Source: Cordilura impudica
Lineage: Eukaryota > Arthropoda > Insecta > Diptera > Scathophagidae
Direction of reading: 5' to 3'
DNA length: 64,000 nt
NCBI GenBank assembly: GCA_963682025.1
Contig: OY821520.1
Coordinates: 181,598,825 to 181,662,824, forward strand
Positions 11,140-22,609 of the stretch are shown in pieces; positions within the stretch are counted from its first letter, which is position 1, and every line of letters begins with the position of its first letter. Under the pieces are notes generated by a model. The model was not told the origin of the DNA, did not search any database, and worked only from the letters and a program-made list of their open reading frames with translations. The position numbers and the translations under genes were made by a program.

Positions 11140-11415
11140 CCTGACTTTAGGTGAGTGTGTTAAAGCGCTGACCAAAAATTACAAGTACGAGTGTATGTGA
11201 AGGTTCATGGTTCGAAACCTCACGGCCGCCCTAAGTAGAAAAAATTTTCATATAGAAACAATCTATTCAATTAAAACATAACAATTATCACAATGTTCAA
11301 TAAATCGCTGATGAAGGCTGAAATGCCAGAAACCGGTCCGATTAAGAATACAGTGCAGTTATGAATTTTTGAAATATATGCTTTCTTCTTCTTTACCACG
11401 CACCATTTAAACAAA
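11140..11415 (+). mobile_element. tRNA-derived SINE, copy A'
   Basis: The head is tRNA-like: an A-box-like 'taggtgagtgtg' at 11148-11159, then 'ttaaagcgctgacc', and an exact B box 'ggttcgaaacc' at 11209-11219. The 'ggtgagtg..ttaaagcgctgacc' pattern and long variable region resemble Ser/Leu-type tRNAs. The body continues through a hammerhead-like block to 'accacgcaccatttaaac'. It is about 98% identical by eye to copy A in inverted orientation. The parent LINE is not identifiable here. Confidence 0.7.
11303..11343 (+). ncRNA. Hammerhead-ribozyme-like motif in SINE copy A'
   Basis: In order: AATCG (11303-11307), CTGATGA core (11308-11314), stem II GGC-TGAAAT-GCC (11316-11327), and GAA core (11329-11331). 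Stem III is A-C...G-T with a 2-nt loop (11332-11337), then C11338 as the predicted cleavage base, and CGATT (11339-11343) closing stem I. Known Penelope-element and Schistosoma SINE hammerheads likewise have a minimal stem III. Position 10.1/11.1 is A-A rather than G-C, which may weaken folding. Confidence 0.5.
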
Positions 11416-11429
11416 GTAAATTTACTTCA

Positions 11430-11800
11430 AAAATTTCGTTTTTACTTTTTTAAGAAAAGGTACTTTTAAAGAAAAATCTTTCTTAAGAAGAGATAATTTT
11501 TTAAGTAAAGTTAATTTTAAGAAACGGCACTTTTTTAAGAATATATATTTTTAAAACAAAATTTTCTTCTTTAAGAAAATATGCCTTTTTAAGGATATTT
11601 TGTTGTTTAAGAAAATGGACAATTTTAAGAAAAGATACTATTTTAAGAAAAGGTACTTTTGAAGAAAATGTAGGAACTTGGAGAAAGGCGCTTTTTTAAG
11701 AAATGGACGTGTTAAATTTATTTGGACAAAACGAAGAAAATCATAGTTTATATCATTGTGATCATGATTCTGAAGCTTGATAACCTTATGATTTTCAGAT
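11430..11800 (+). repeat. 'gtacttt' array block 3 plus partial core
   Basis: Units such as 'ttaagaaaaggtacttttaa' run to about 11700. They are followed by 'ggacaaaacgaagaaaatca' and 'tatcattgtgatcatgattc', the same array-core junction as at 8620-8712. Both are plus orientation. Confidence 0.7.
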
Positions 11801-11804
11801 AATT

Positions 11805-12000
11805 TAAAATTATTTCTTTCAGATAATTTAAAATTATTGTTTTGCAGAAAAATATTTTAGTCATTTATACTACAATTGTAGCTAAAATTTTTGGGATCGA
11901 TGTTGCGGAATAAGTTATTCTGGAATTTTATCATTTATTCTACAATTCTAGCTAAAATCTTTGGGTTCGATGTTGTGGAATAATTTATTCTGGAATTTTA
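11805..12000 (+). repeat. Two short tandem duplications
   Basis: A 22-bp unit 'ttcagataatttaaaattat' is doubled at about 11805-11850. A 70-bp unit starting 'tcatttatactacaa' is doubled at 11861-11930 and 11931-12000 with about six differences. Confidence 0.85.
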
Positions 12001-12288
12001 CCAGAACAAGCCTTATTTCAAATGAAACCTAATAGTCTCGAGATTTCAAAACATATTTTTATTTCTGGCAACGGGATAATGTTCGCAGCATAAAAGCCCA
12101 TAATCTCAAGAGTCCAAATAATTTTTATGCGAAAAGTAATTAAAGGCGTAATCAAGAAAATGGGATATCTTGTCGTTAAATGAATGAAACAAGTATGTAT
12201 GTACAATTAAAACCAGGAGTGTTATATTTTAGTTGTATTAAATGTTTTTTATTTTAATTTATTTTTAAACAACAAACAAACAACTAAA

Positions 12289-12830
12289 ACAAGTAAAAAT
12301 ATAAAATTCGGCTGAGCCGAATGCGTGATACCCTCCTCCTGCGTCTTCAACTCATTATTACAACCAATATTGGCCACGGCAACCACTTTAGAACTGTTGC
12401 CGATACTGAAACTTTAAATTTGAATACCATTTATGTTTAATTGCTTTTTGGCCAGTTTATATTTTAATTTCTTGTTATAAAATACAATAATCGTATCTTC
12501 TATTGAAAGAAGTAGTTACTACCTGGAAAATGAACACAGCCAGCATTATAATACCCAAAGTTTGATCCCTATAAGCATATTTTGAGACCTTAGAAGTCAT
12601 ACGATAATTAAAAAAACAAATGATCCCTTGCTAAAAATGTCCAGGAATTAATATTAAATAAAACAGGTAAGAAACTAAAAACGCTCTATACAGACTAAAG
12701 AATATACCTGATAAAAGCTTATATACCAAATTTCATCCAAATAGATATATGTATAATTGGGACCTTTAGTTTGCTTACCAGGTTTACGTGTACTGACACA
12801 ATTTTCTAAAGTAAAAAATAAAAATCATTT
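12289..12830 (+). repeat. DINE-like repeat, diverged copy
   Basis: It starts 'acaagtaaaaatataaaatt' and carries a 5' hairpin ATTCGGC-TGA-GCCGAAT, then 'gcgtgataccctcctcc'. This is the same architecture as family A with different palindrome bases. A 3'-type phrase 'taccaaatttcatccaaata' lies at about 12726. The interior differs, consistent with modular Helitron-type elements. Confidence 0.6.
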
Positions 12831-12979
12831 GAAATATGATTAAATCCGATACACTAGCTATCCGTCAAATAATTGAATAAATTACTAAGTCAAAAAACAC
12901 CCACTAGATATTGTAAAACGTGAAATAGTTATTATCACAGTTAGTATGTTTGAAATTATACATTGATTTATTGGTGATT

Positions 12980-13573
12980 ATTTTTGTAAAATGAGCATAA
13001 ATCAAATTTGAGTGGGATTTTTATTAATTTTTTTGGCAGCAGATATCAAAAAGTTCATATCGGATGATATGTCTATTTAGGTGAATATTGGGAAGCAGCT
13101 CTATATGGGGCCTATGACTAAGAGTTGTCCCATGGGGATCATTTTTGGACTACTGATTAATGGATGTAATAAACACATACAAACCCAACTTGACTAAGAT
13201 TTATATGATAATTTGGATCTTATAGCAATTTATGTTGATTTCATAGGGGTCATTTGTATGTGGGCTAGGTCTGAACATGGACCGATTCTCACCAATTTCA
13301 ATACCGTTCATCCTACGGCCGACAAAAGCTTATATACCAAATTTCATCAAAATATATGTATTCATTTTTGCGACCTGCAGTTTGATTACAAGCTTTACAT
13401 GGACACACAGACGGACGGACGGTGGGATGGACGGACATCGTTAAATCGAATTAGATAGTGATTCTGATTCGATCGGTATAATAAAAGATGGGTCTAGTTC
13501 AAATATTTTTGGTAGTTACAAACAGCAGCACAAAGTCATTATACCCAAACCACATAGTGGTATAGGGTATAAA
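12980..13573 (+). repeat. DINE-like family A copy, 3' part complete
   Basis: It matches 26690-27363 from 'aaatttgagtgggattttta' through the GACG-rich core (about 13405-13438, 'cagacggacggacggtggga'). It ends at the terminal hairpin CCAC-ATA-GTGG inside 'tataccc...gggtata' (13540-13571). Short open frames inside are repeat-derived. Confidence 0.85.
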
Positions 13574-13589
13574 AAACTATACATTATGA

Positions 13590-14480
13590 AAATTCTACAT
13601 GCTTTCAAGAAAATGTAATTAAAAAAAAAGTACTTTAGAGGTACTTTTATAAAAAGACACCTTTTTAAATAATTACCTATTTCTAAAAGAGTCCTTTTTA
13701 ATAAAGTAATTTTTTTCAAAGGTATCTTTTTTTAATAAATTGCTCGTCTTAAACACGTAAATTTTATTAAAAATTGCTATTTAAGGCTATTTAGAAAAGG
13801 GTACTTCTTTGAAAATAGGGTTCCTAAAAAGGGATACTTGTTAAAATAAGGTGATTTTTTTTAAAAGAACTTTTAAAAAAAGTACTTTTTTAAGAAATGC
13901 GTATTTTTTAAAAAAGGTAACTTGTTTACAAAAAGGATATTTCTTTTAAAAAAGGAAACTAATTAAAAAATTAAACTTAAAAAAAGGAACTTTTTTAAAA
14001 AAGGTACTTTTCTATGAAAGTGGTACTTTGAAAAAAATACTTATTTAAAGTACTTTAAAAAAAAAGGATTTTAAAAAAAGGGTTTCAAAAAGGACTTATT
14101 TAATAATAGCGATTTTTTAATTTAATTCTTTAAATTAAAATTTCTTGTTTTAAAAAGGTACTTTGTTTTAAAGAAGGTAAAGAAGGCACTTTTTGAAAAA
14201 GTTACTCATGTTAGGGATTATATTTTTTCTCTCATATTGGCGATTTTCTTAATATATCGGCGTAACGATATGTGGCAATTCTTGCTTCGGCTGATATGAC
14301 ACGTAAAGTGTAAGCATACACACACCCTCATGAACTTCAACTACAATGACTACAACAATAGGAACAATTACAACATACATACATATTTCTTAAGAAAAAT
14401 AGGAATCACGTTGAACATTTTAATTTTTTCAAGTGTTTTTTTTTTTTTTTTTGATGATTTAAAATAGAAACTCAATCAGG
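13590..14480. repeat. 'gtacttt' array block 4 with inverted core
   Basis: Mixed-orientation units run at 13590-14210. They are followed by the inverse of the 8630-8965 core: 'catattggcgattttcttaa', 'atgacacgtaaagtgtaag', 'cctcatgaacttcaactaca'. It is the mirror partner of the 8.1-9 kb complex. Confidence 0.7.
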
Positions 14481-14539
14481 ATATTAGTAAACGATATAAA
14501 ATCAAAGAGTATAGCTTAGTTTTTAAGGGTGTGATCGTG

Positions 14540-14660
14540 ATTTCCACAAACAGACGGGGGCAGACGGATAGATGGACGGACGCGCAGACAAACAGACGGT
14601 CATTGCTAACTCAATTTCTCTTTTTATGATATCAGGAAAATATATGGTTCGTGGATTCTC
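14540..14660 (+). repeat. DINE-like core fragment
   Basis: A (GACG)-rich run 'gatggacggacgcgcagaca' is followed by 'acggtcattgctaactcaat', the hallmark of the DINE-like interior. The remainder is not recognised. Confidence 0.55.
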
Positions 14661-14954
14661 TGAAATTTATTTCGATGCACCCGATTTAACGATGACTGTG
14701 TGAGCATATTTACTCGTTACCCCCATGACCATTATCATAGTCTCCATATATAATTGCTTTCATTAAAATCTATGAAGAGATATTTAATTTACAGTGAAAT
14801 TTATTTCGTATACCCACCAAAAAAAGAACGTTCAAAGAAGTGAGAAAGATCTTGTGGTGAAAAATTGTATCAACTCAAATGAATTTAAAACAGAGTTGCC
14901 GTAGGAAGGCAGTTGTCTTTTTAATATGATAATGTCAAGAATAATATATATTGA

Positions 14955-15185
14955 CAATTTGGGAAGCCGTTTCAAATAACTTCATAAGAGACAGAAAATC
15001 TTCACATAATGCTACTTTGGATGCAATTCAAAAGTGATTCTTTTCATTTCAGCTTTTTTAATTGAAATGCATTTTTTATTGAAATTTTTGGAAGTTGTTT
15101 CAAATTACTTCTAAAGGTTAGAAAATCTTCACAAAATGCTACTTCGGTAGTAGTACAAAAGTGGTTCCTTTAGAATTCACTTGTT
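14955..15185 (+). repeat. Diverged tandem duplication, period about 130 bp
   Basis: 'gtttcaaataacttc...agaaaatcttcacataatgctacttt' at 14970-15025 recurs as 'gtttcaaattacttc...agaaaatcttcacaaaatgctacttc' at 15097-15150, with similar flanks. No coding sense is seen. The rest of 14660-15680 is AT-rich without a gene. Confidence 0.65.
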
Positions 15186-15681
15186 TTGCTGATGAGTTTT
15201 GAACATGTAAGTAAATATGATAATAATTGAAGAATATTGAAGAATATTTATAAACTTAAACATCTCTACAGGCAACAAATATAAGGAGAAAATAGTTCGA
15301 AAAAATCTTAAGATAATTGAAGATATATTACTGCTTACAAAAAAAGATAGCTTTTATAGTTCTAATCACTTTTTATGAACTTATGGACCTTTTCCAGAAA
15401 CCCTTTCATTAGGGATTTTAGACTGGTTTTTGTCACTTTTTACTATTTAATTCTCCACTGGCCTAAACACATTTTAATATAAATTTCTGCACTTGTAGAG
15501 GTTGTTGTAACAAATGACTTGCTTCTTTTGCCGCAACTGCAGAAACTTTTTTCGAAATTTCGCCTGCTTTTGGGCGCTAAACTTATCTTCAACACTTTCT
15601 CGAGCATTAGCAACATACATATTTCGACCCGGAAACTATTTTAACAATATCTGGTTTTATTAAACAAGGATTTTTTATTAA

Positions 15682-16285
15682 AGGGCAATTCCATATGTGA
15701 CGGAGTGACATTTCGAGTTGTAAAATTGAAGTTAAGGCTATTCCACAAAGCTATTTTCAATTGGAAATTCATTCTTCAGTTTGAAAATGATTGTTAATGA
15801 TTAAGAGATTTAAAAAAAAAACTCAGAAACAATTTTTTCACGATTTTATTCTTTTATTTTTGAGCAATTTCTTATTGTGTGACGGAATGACATTTTTGCT
15901 ACCATGACTCTGTCCTCGTGTTAAATCCTGGAAACTTTTGTGAATTAAGAAGCTAATCAGTTTTTAAACTAATGCATATTTTACTTATGATATATAAGCA
16001 ATATAAAATTATAATTTAGAGCAAGTTACCTGTAATAGTGTTGAAGTTATTAACTGTCATTTGACGTGACGGAATGGCTGTGACGGAATGACTAAAGTTT
16101 CAAAAAAATTTATTAAAAGAAAATTGAGTAAACAAATAAATTTTATAATTATTTTATTATCTAGAATACTTGTAAAAAATTACATTGTGTAGCTTGGAAC
16201 ATATTTTAATATATTTTTAAACTAACTTCATATAAATAAAAAAAAAAAAATTTCATCAAAGTTGACATTTTTATGGAATTGCCCT
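15682..16285. mobile_element. MITE-like element with 14-bp inverted ends
   Basis: 'agggcaattccata' at 15682-15695 is the exact inverse of 'tatggaattgccct' at 16272-16285. This bounds about 604 bp without coding capacity. The interior has four copies of a 'tgtgacggaatgacattt'-like motif at about 15696, 15877, 16066 and 16079. Flanks are 'attaa' and 'aaatt'. A target duplication is not clear, so the superfamily is undecided. It directly abuts a mariner-like relic. Confidence 0.7.
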
Positions 16286-16289
16286 AAAT

Positions 16290-17150
16290 TATGTTTGCAA
16301 AATGAAATTTATGCTGTGGAAATGTTAAGAATCTGGCAGAAGACTTTCTGCCGAAAAAAAGCAAGTGGTACAAACAGTTGGAATATGGCAAAGAAAGTTT
16401 TGACGACAATGAGGCCCCGGATGAGAAAAAAACATCCACTGATGAACAACGCTTTAAGGAAATCAAAGATTTGGTACTAAAAAATCGTCTGTTGATAATT
16501 ACAGATACTGCCAGATACTGCTGGCGTTTCAAAAGAGTGAAATAATGCCATATAGAAAGATATTTTGAGCCTGAAACGCGTCATATCTCGATTGGTTCCA
16601 AAAACACAAATTTTTTTAAAGAGCGATGTATTAACATCTCTGAAACAACGCTTTCTGACTACCAGAACGAAATAAAACGTACTATCGCGGATGATGAGGC
16701 TTGGATATATGTCTACGACCCTGAATTAACCGACCAATCAAGCGAATTACGCAAAAGGTTAATTAAGACCGAAAAGATCACACCAAAGTCGTTCATATAC
16801 CGAATATCGTGGTCTGTGGTACATTGTGAATTCCTTCCACTGGACTAAACAGTTGAAGAGGAATATCATTTCAGTGTTATAGGTCGGCAGACAACATTTG
16901 GTTTTCCATCCACCATAAGGCACCGTCTCACACTGCATTGGTTCATTTAGACAATTTTGAACAAAATCGACTCATATCATTCCGCACCGCGTAACTTCTT
17001 GGCTGTTCAATAAACTCAAACTCGCGATTTGAATACCTTTCCGGTAATCGACTCCAGCAGATACTTCAAGGACTAGAAAAACGTTGGCTTGTATCGGAGT
17101 ATATTACTTTGAAGGCGATTGAATTGATTTTTGAGAAGAATAATTAAAAA
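16290..17150 (+). pseudogene. mariner-like transposase relic
   Basis: The plus-strand translation yields scattered but colinear segments. An N-terminal part contains 'DDNEAPDEKKTSTDEQRFKE', similar to the linker before mariner catalytic domains. Then comes a first-D box 'IADDEAWIYVYDPE' (about 16690-16730), 'VHCEFLPLD' (about 16825-16850), and 'SHTALVHLDNF' in another frame (about 16932-16960). The C-terminal 'LEKRWLVSEYITL' is in yet another frame (about 17075). At least three frameshifts and several stops are present, so it is inactive. It is a different subfamily from the copies at 6.5 and 57.7 kb. Confidence 0.7.
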
Positions 17151-17154
17151 AAAT

Positions 17155-18610
17155 TTCGTTTTATAACAAAAGTCAAATTTTCATTTGAACACAGTAGTAG
17201 TAAATTGCCATCAATATGATATTGTGACCATAACTTTCAAAGGGCAGACACGCATATGTACATACTTATCTGATTAAATTCCAATAGTAAAGTTTTATTT
17301 TTAATTAGACATGGTCAAAAAACGGCTAGGCATTGCACCCTTAATATTCCAATGGTTACTATTTAGCAAACAACTGAAGATAACATTTTATGTCCTTAGA
17401 TTATGATAATATTGAAAATTGCCAATAGAAATTTGGGCGAAAACTGTTTTTTTTAATATTGTTCTGTTACACTCTTAAAATTTTACATTAACAGTTTGTA
17501 GTTCAATCAAATGGTTTTTAGTACAGTCAATTTAAAATAAATATACAATTGCTTGCCGAACAAATAATTCTTTTAGCTTTTTCTACAGTTATTCCTAACA
17601 AATTACTGCATTTAACGTTTATTCTTACTATATCTGTCAGAAAAGTGATTCGTTAGTTTTTCTACTACTTTGTCAGTTGTTTGTTGTTAAAAAAAATTAA
17701 AAACCCTTTTCATTCAACTGGAAAAGTAATATTATAGCTTATAAATATTGCCGATATAGAATTCGCTCATTTCATTTATTTTAATATACAAGTTAATTTA
17801 AGTTAATTTTAACGAAAAATTATTTTTAGTGTACGAGCGAATACTTTCATTTTCCAGTCAGCTTTTAATACGATTTTGCTACTGTGTGTTATACGAAACA
17901 CTCCAAATTGTCTTTAAACAAACACTTGTTCCTGCGTGATGTACTTTAATGTTCCGTATCCAATTTTGCGGGTTCCGATTATTTGTCATTGATTTAATCT
18001 AGACTCATTCCAATGTACATATATTTGATTGTATGAACACACATCCACATATATTCCACAGGCGCATAAAATCTCTTTAGTTCCACTGTCACAATATTAA
18101 ATATTTACATTTTGTATGCTCGCAAACGTGTGCAGTATTTTTATTGTTTTCTAACAAGATTAATACTCGTACAATTTTGTATGGTTTTACATAAGCTTGT
18201 TACGCTTTATACTCGTAAGTAGTAAGACTTTTTTTTAACAGTAATAAAATATTTTATATGTGAATGTTACTATTCGACATTATACAAGCACTGACGGAAG
18301 GGTAGCTTGCTAAAATTGTTATTAAAATAAATAATAATTGTATTATGAGAGAGTATTCTGTTCGGTCTGTTATTTCTAGCTAAATGAATAGAAAAATGTT
18401 TGATTAATTTTGTAATTTAGAGAAAAAAACAAGATTAGAATAAAATAAATGCATTTGTCAGCATTCTTCGTATCACTCAAATTGACTTTAATCAATTACT
18501 TAACTTAAATATGTAACGAAAGCGTTAAACTTTATTATAATGTCAAGAAATATCAGTATTTAGTAAAAAGATACAGAACAGTTAATAATAATAATTGTTT
18601 TATTCAATAA
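17155..18610. other. AT-rich stretch, no gene seen
   Basis: Only short open frames occur. No repeat family or transposon protein was recognised. Confidence 0.4.
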
Positions 18611-18639
18611 CTTGTTGAAAAATGTTAAATATACTTATT

Positions 18640-18782
18640 TTATTTCATTTTATTTTTTATATTTTATTATATTTTATTTTATTTTTAATTTATTTTATTT
18701 TTTTTATATTTTATTTTATTTTATTTTATTTTATTTTATTTTATTTTATTTTAATTTATTTTATTCATTTTATTTTATTTAT
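18640..18782 (+). repeat. (TTTTA)n microsatellite
   Basis: A nearly continuous TTTTA pentamer run with a few variants. Long phenylalanine/tyrosine-rich open frames through it are artefacts of the repeat. Confidence 0.95.
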
Positions 18783-18990
18783 CAATCCGTTTGTAACTCA
18801 ACGAAATAAATTCCGGAGACCCCGTAAACTATATATATGTTTGATCCTTGTAAAAGGAGAAGTCGATCTAGCGATGTCCGCCTGTCTGTCTGTCCGTTCA
18901 AAACGTTCTCCTGTCCGCATTAGGTCGAGTAGATCGGCCTAATTGGGCTTAAAATATTCACCATAATCTGCAGCAGTTTGGTACTGCAGT
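18783..18990 (+). repeat. INE-1/DINE-like repeat fragment, family B
   Basis: 'aatccgtttgtaactc...ggagaccccgtaaactatatatatg', then 'gtcgatctagcgatgtccgc' and a CTGT/GTCC core. These are the INE-1-like features seen more completely at 63.1-64 kb and in the U units. Confidence 0.75.
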
Positions 18991-19469
18991 TGGAGCCTCT
19001 AAACCAAATAGGTGAATTAAGTACGAAAATGTAAGGAACACGTTCATAGACGTATGTATGTCTAAGGAATGCATACAAAAGAATGATAAAACTAAAGGTT
19101 ACGTCATGTGCATGTTTTCCCGTTATACGACGCAGTGGTTCCCTCGCAAGGGTTAGTACACTCTACATTAAAAAATGTTTTTCACTTCTCCATTTGCTTC
19201 AATGTCCTTTGCTTGTAACAAATATTTTTGATATAATAAAAATTTTAGATCACACGATTTCAGCGTTTCCATTAATGAATTTGATGGCTTACTTAACCCA
19301 CCTTCAATTATGTAGTTAACCCATGAGTAGGTCGAGTTCTCTAGACTTGTTTGTTACTGTTGCTTTGCTTCCATTTACTCACGTTCACGTTTTTACAGGG
19401 CTTCCAACTATCACACAAAACATACATTTTACGCAAGAAATTATAATTTTCACATACTTGGTAAAAAAA

Positions 19470-19935
19470 AAGTATATATTTTAATGGGGCTAGGTCGAAA
19501 AATGGACCGATCCTGACCATATTTGGTAAAATTACTTTTTTTTTTTGCAAAAGCATATACAAACCAAATTTTGGAAAAATCTGTGCAATAATTTTGTTTT
19601 TTGATAGATTTAAGTGGAAATCCGGAAGTAGCTTTATATGGAGCCTATTATTAAGAATTGTGCTACATGGTTTATTTTTGGTCTACTAATTAATGGCCGA
19701 GTTCTGTATGATAATTTGAATTTTATGGCAATTTAAGCTGATCTCATAGGTGTAATTTGTATGAGAACTAGGTTTGAACATGCAGCGATTTTCAAAAATT
19801 TCAATAGCTTATATACGAAATTTCATCAAAATATATTTAGTTTTGCGACCTGTAATTTGATTAAAATGTTTACATGGACACACAGATGAACAGGCGGTAA
19901 GACGCGTTGAATCTTACACAGCGTGCTCAGTACCT
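19470..19935 (+). repeat. DINE-like family A, partial copy
   Basis: It shares 'ggggctaggtcgaaaaatgg', 'accgatcctgaccatatttg', 'agcatatacaaaccaaattt' and the 'tacatggacacacagatgaa' core with the complete copy. The 5' hairpin and 3' terminal hairpin are missing. Confidence 0.75.
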
Positions 19936-20071
19936 TCACCTTTAGAACGTTTGCACATTAAATTAATGATATGGGAATCGTTAAACTTTATTATTAAGTT
20001 AGATGAAGATCTTGTGGCAAACCTATACCATTTGAGTTACGTTACCGTGGTCAATACATGAAATAGAGCTA

Positions 20072-20690
20072 AACAAGTAAAAAAATTATAGTCAGTCTAG
20101 ACCGACTACACGATACCCTATACAATGCGTTTACCGACCCTATATCTTAGGCTTAACTAATTGGATATAGAAAACAAGCATAAACCAAATTTGAGTGGCA
20201 TTGTTATTGATTTTTTTTTCTTTGAATATGAAAAAGTTCAAATTGACCGATCCTGAGCATATTTGGTTAGGTCACTTATTTTTTGCAAAAACATATACAA
20301 AATAAATTTGAGAAAAATCTGTGCAATATTTTCTTTTTATAGAGTTTATTTTTGGACAACTGATTAATGGGTGTAATAAACACACACAAACCCAAGTTGA
20401 CCGAAATCTATATGATAATTTGGATCATATACCAATTTAAGTCGATTTCGTAGGTGTCATTTGTATGGGGACTATGTCTGAAAATGCACCGATTTTCGAA
20501 TAGCGTTCATGTTATGGCTAATAGAAGCTTACATACCAAATTTTATCGAAATATGTTCACATTTGCGACCTGTAGTTTGATTACAAGGTTTACATGAACA
20601 CACAGACGAACAAATGGACCCACGGGCATGGCTAAATCAACTCAGAAAGTGATTCTGATAAAAAAATTAAAAATATGTTAATGATATCCT
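20072..20690 (+). repeat. DINE-like family A, internally deleted copy
   Basis: It begins at the canonical start 'aacaagtaaaaaaattatag' with the 5' palindrome (one arm base changed). It ends after the 'cacacagacgaacaaatgga' core at 'ctcagaaagtgattctgat'. The 3' hairpin is absent. Confidence 0.8.
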
Positions 20691-20699
20691 AATATAAAA

Positions 20700-21635
20700 A
20701 TGTGTTCATTATCTTTAAACTCGTAGACCGATTTTGCTAATTTTTAACACAATACATCTGATAATTATTGCCTCCACGATCAACTATTGCCGGCGAAGTA
20801 GTGACTTCCCCAAGTGATAGACGGATGGATGGATTCGTTTGTGTGTAAAACGTGTAAACGAATTTATCTACAAAAACTGGGAGACACGGATATTTTTTAG
20901 CTATATTTTCAGAATCTGTTCTGTTGGGTCATGGGGGTGACCAAAAATTTAAATTTGTCGTACAGTGTTATAGACATTAAGCAAAGAAGTGGTGATTGTC
21001 GTATTCTATCCAAGCATTTTATTCTTTTTTATTTCTATTTTTAAAGTTATCTAGATGTTATGTATTGTTGATATCCATATGTAACCAGTCAATTTGGAAC
21101 TTTAACACCAGCTATCATATAAAATACGCTATGCAAATCAACTAATTAAAAAAACCTGTTTATCTGCACCACAATTATTTTCTGAATATCATTACAGGGT
21201 AACAAATGCTGTAAATAAACGACGAATACCTCCCCTTCGGCGTTAATCAGTTTAATTCAATTTAAATATTTACAGGATACTATTTATTTTGCAGCATTGA
21301 CAGGCAGGTTTTGTAATACCAGCCTTATTTACAAAGTGGTATTCGCAATATTATATACCAGATGAAAAGTGAAATCGCATAACAGTACTTTTAATTTGAT
21401 GATTTTTGTTGATTAGGTTTAAAGTTCTTAACTGTTACAGACGCACATCTTGTAAATTTGATCACTTATAAGTAGCTTTAGTTTGCGATTTATTGAGTAA
21501 TCCCTTACCAGCTAGACGGAAAATTTTTATTTTGGAAATACTTCTTAAAAATTTAATACTTCGTTTAGTAACATAAAAATGTGTGCATACAATTTTTTTT
21601 ATTGTTTTGTTGTTTTCATTATTGTTTGAAGTGAA
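20700..21635. other. AT-rich stretch, no gene seen
   Basis: A DINE-like remnant phrase ('actcgtagaccgattttgct', 'agacggatggatggattcg') lies at about 20720-20845. Otherwise nothing is recognised. Confidence 0.4.
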
Positions 21636-21639
21636 TTTT

Positions 21640-21960
21640 TAGACCACTATGTGATTAGGGTATAATGACTTTAAGCTGATGTTTGTGACTACAAAAATAT
21701 TTGTATCTACTGATCGACTCAGAATAAATGAATACACATATTTTGATGAAATTTAATACATATATAAGCTTCTATTGGCCATAGGATAAACATTACTAAA
21801 ACTAGGGAAAATCGGTGCATGTTCACAACTAGTCTCCATACAAATGACCCCGATGAGATTGACTTCAATTGCTATAAGATTCAAATTATCATATAGGTCT
21901 CTGTAAAATTGTGTTTATGAGTGTTTATTACATCCATTAATCAACAACATCCATATATGA
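21640..21960 (-). repeat. DINE-like family A, 3' part inverted
   Basis: Reverse-complement match to the 3' half of the family: it starts at the terminal 'ccactatgtg..agggtataatgactt' and continues through 'tttgatgaaatttaatacat' and 'ccatacaaatgaccccgatg'. The (GACG)n core is lost. Confidence 0.75.
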
Positions 21961-22024
21961 ATATGAACAATCAATATTTATTGCTGTGATATGGATACTT
22001 TGTTTCTCAGTCTTTTAAATACCC

Positions 22025-22500
22025 TATTTTTTCCAATCTTTTTAATCAATGTGCATTTTAAATTTTATGTCCTCGTCTAGTATAAATCCGAGATATTTAA
22101 TACTTTTCACTTTTTCTAGTTGTTCATTATTTATTTTAATTTGTATATTACTTTTCATGTTTATTTCCATAACTTTTGTTTTGATTTCGTTTAATTTTAA
22201 TTTGTTAATTTTTAGCCATTTGTTTATGTTATTCAAATCATTTTCTATGTTAAGGTGACATAATTGATCAGCTTCCGCTTCAGTAATATTAAGGTGTCAT
22301 CCGCATATAGCACTAATTCACACTTTTCTAAAATTTCCGGTAGATCATATATATATATTATGAATAGCAGTGCACCCAAAATCGATCCCTGTGGGACACC
22401 ATACTCATTATTAATATTTGCTGATTTTATATTGTTGACTTTAGTTGTTTGCACTCTCGCGTTTAGATACGATTCAAACCATTTTATTTCTTTGCCTGTG
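22025..22500 (-). pseudogene. LINE reverse transcriptase fragment
   Basis: This is a fragment of a non-LTR retrotransposon reverse transcriptase, which copies element RNA at a nicked target. On the minus strand the order is 'YGVPQGSILGALLFIIYIYD' (RT motif B region, about 22340-22400), then the catalytic box 'YADDTLIL' (about 22285-22305). A 'LKLNEIKTKVMEIN' segment and 'VKSIKYLGFILDEDIKFK' (RT thumb border) follow. The frame is broken between YADD and the thumb. The fingers, endonuclease and 3' end are absent. The style fits CR1/Jockey/I-like elements, but I do not assign a clade. Confidence 0.85.
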
Positions 22501-22609
22501 ATGAAGTATATAAAACTATCGAAACTCTATATATCTAGAACACCATGTATTGAACAGTTAATTTTATTATGGTATTGCAACTCAAAAATTGGATCTACTC
22601 ATTGTAATG

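Noticed and set aside
13213..13458. 81-codon open frame, with a similar one at 27001-27273
   Set aside because: Both lie inside DINE-like repeats and read through the (GACG)n core. They are repeat-derived, not genes.
18612..18942. Overlapping 65- and 106-codon open frames rich in Phe, Tyr, Ile and Leu
   Set aside because: They are translations of the (TTTTA)n microsatellite and an INE-1-like fragment.
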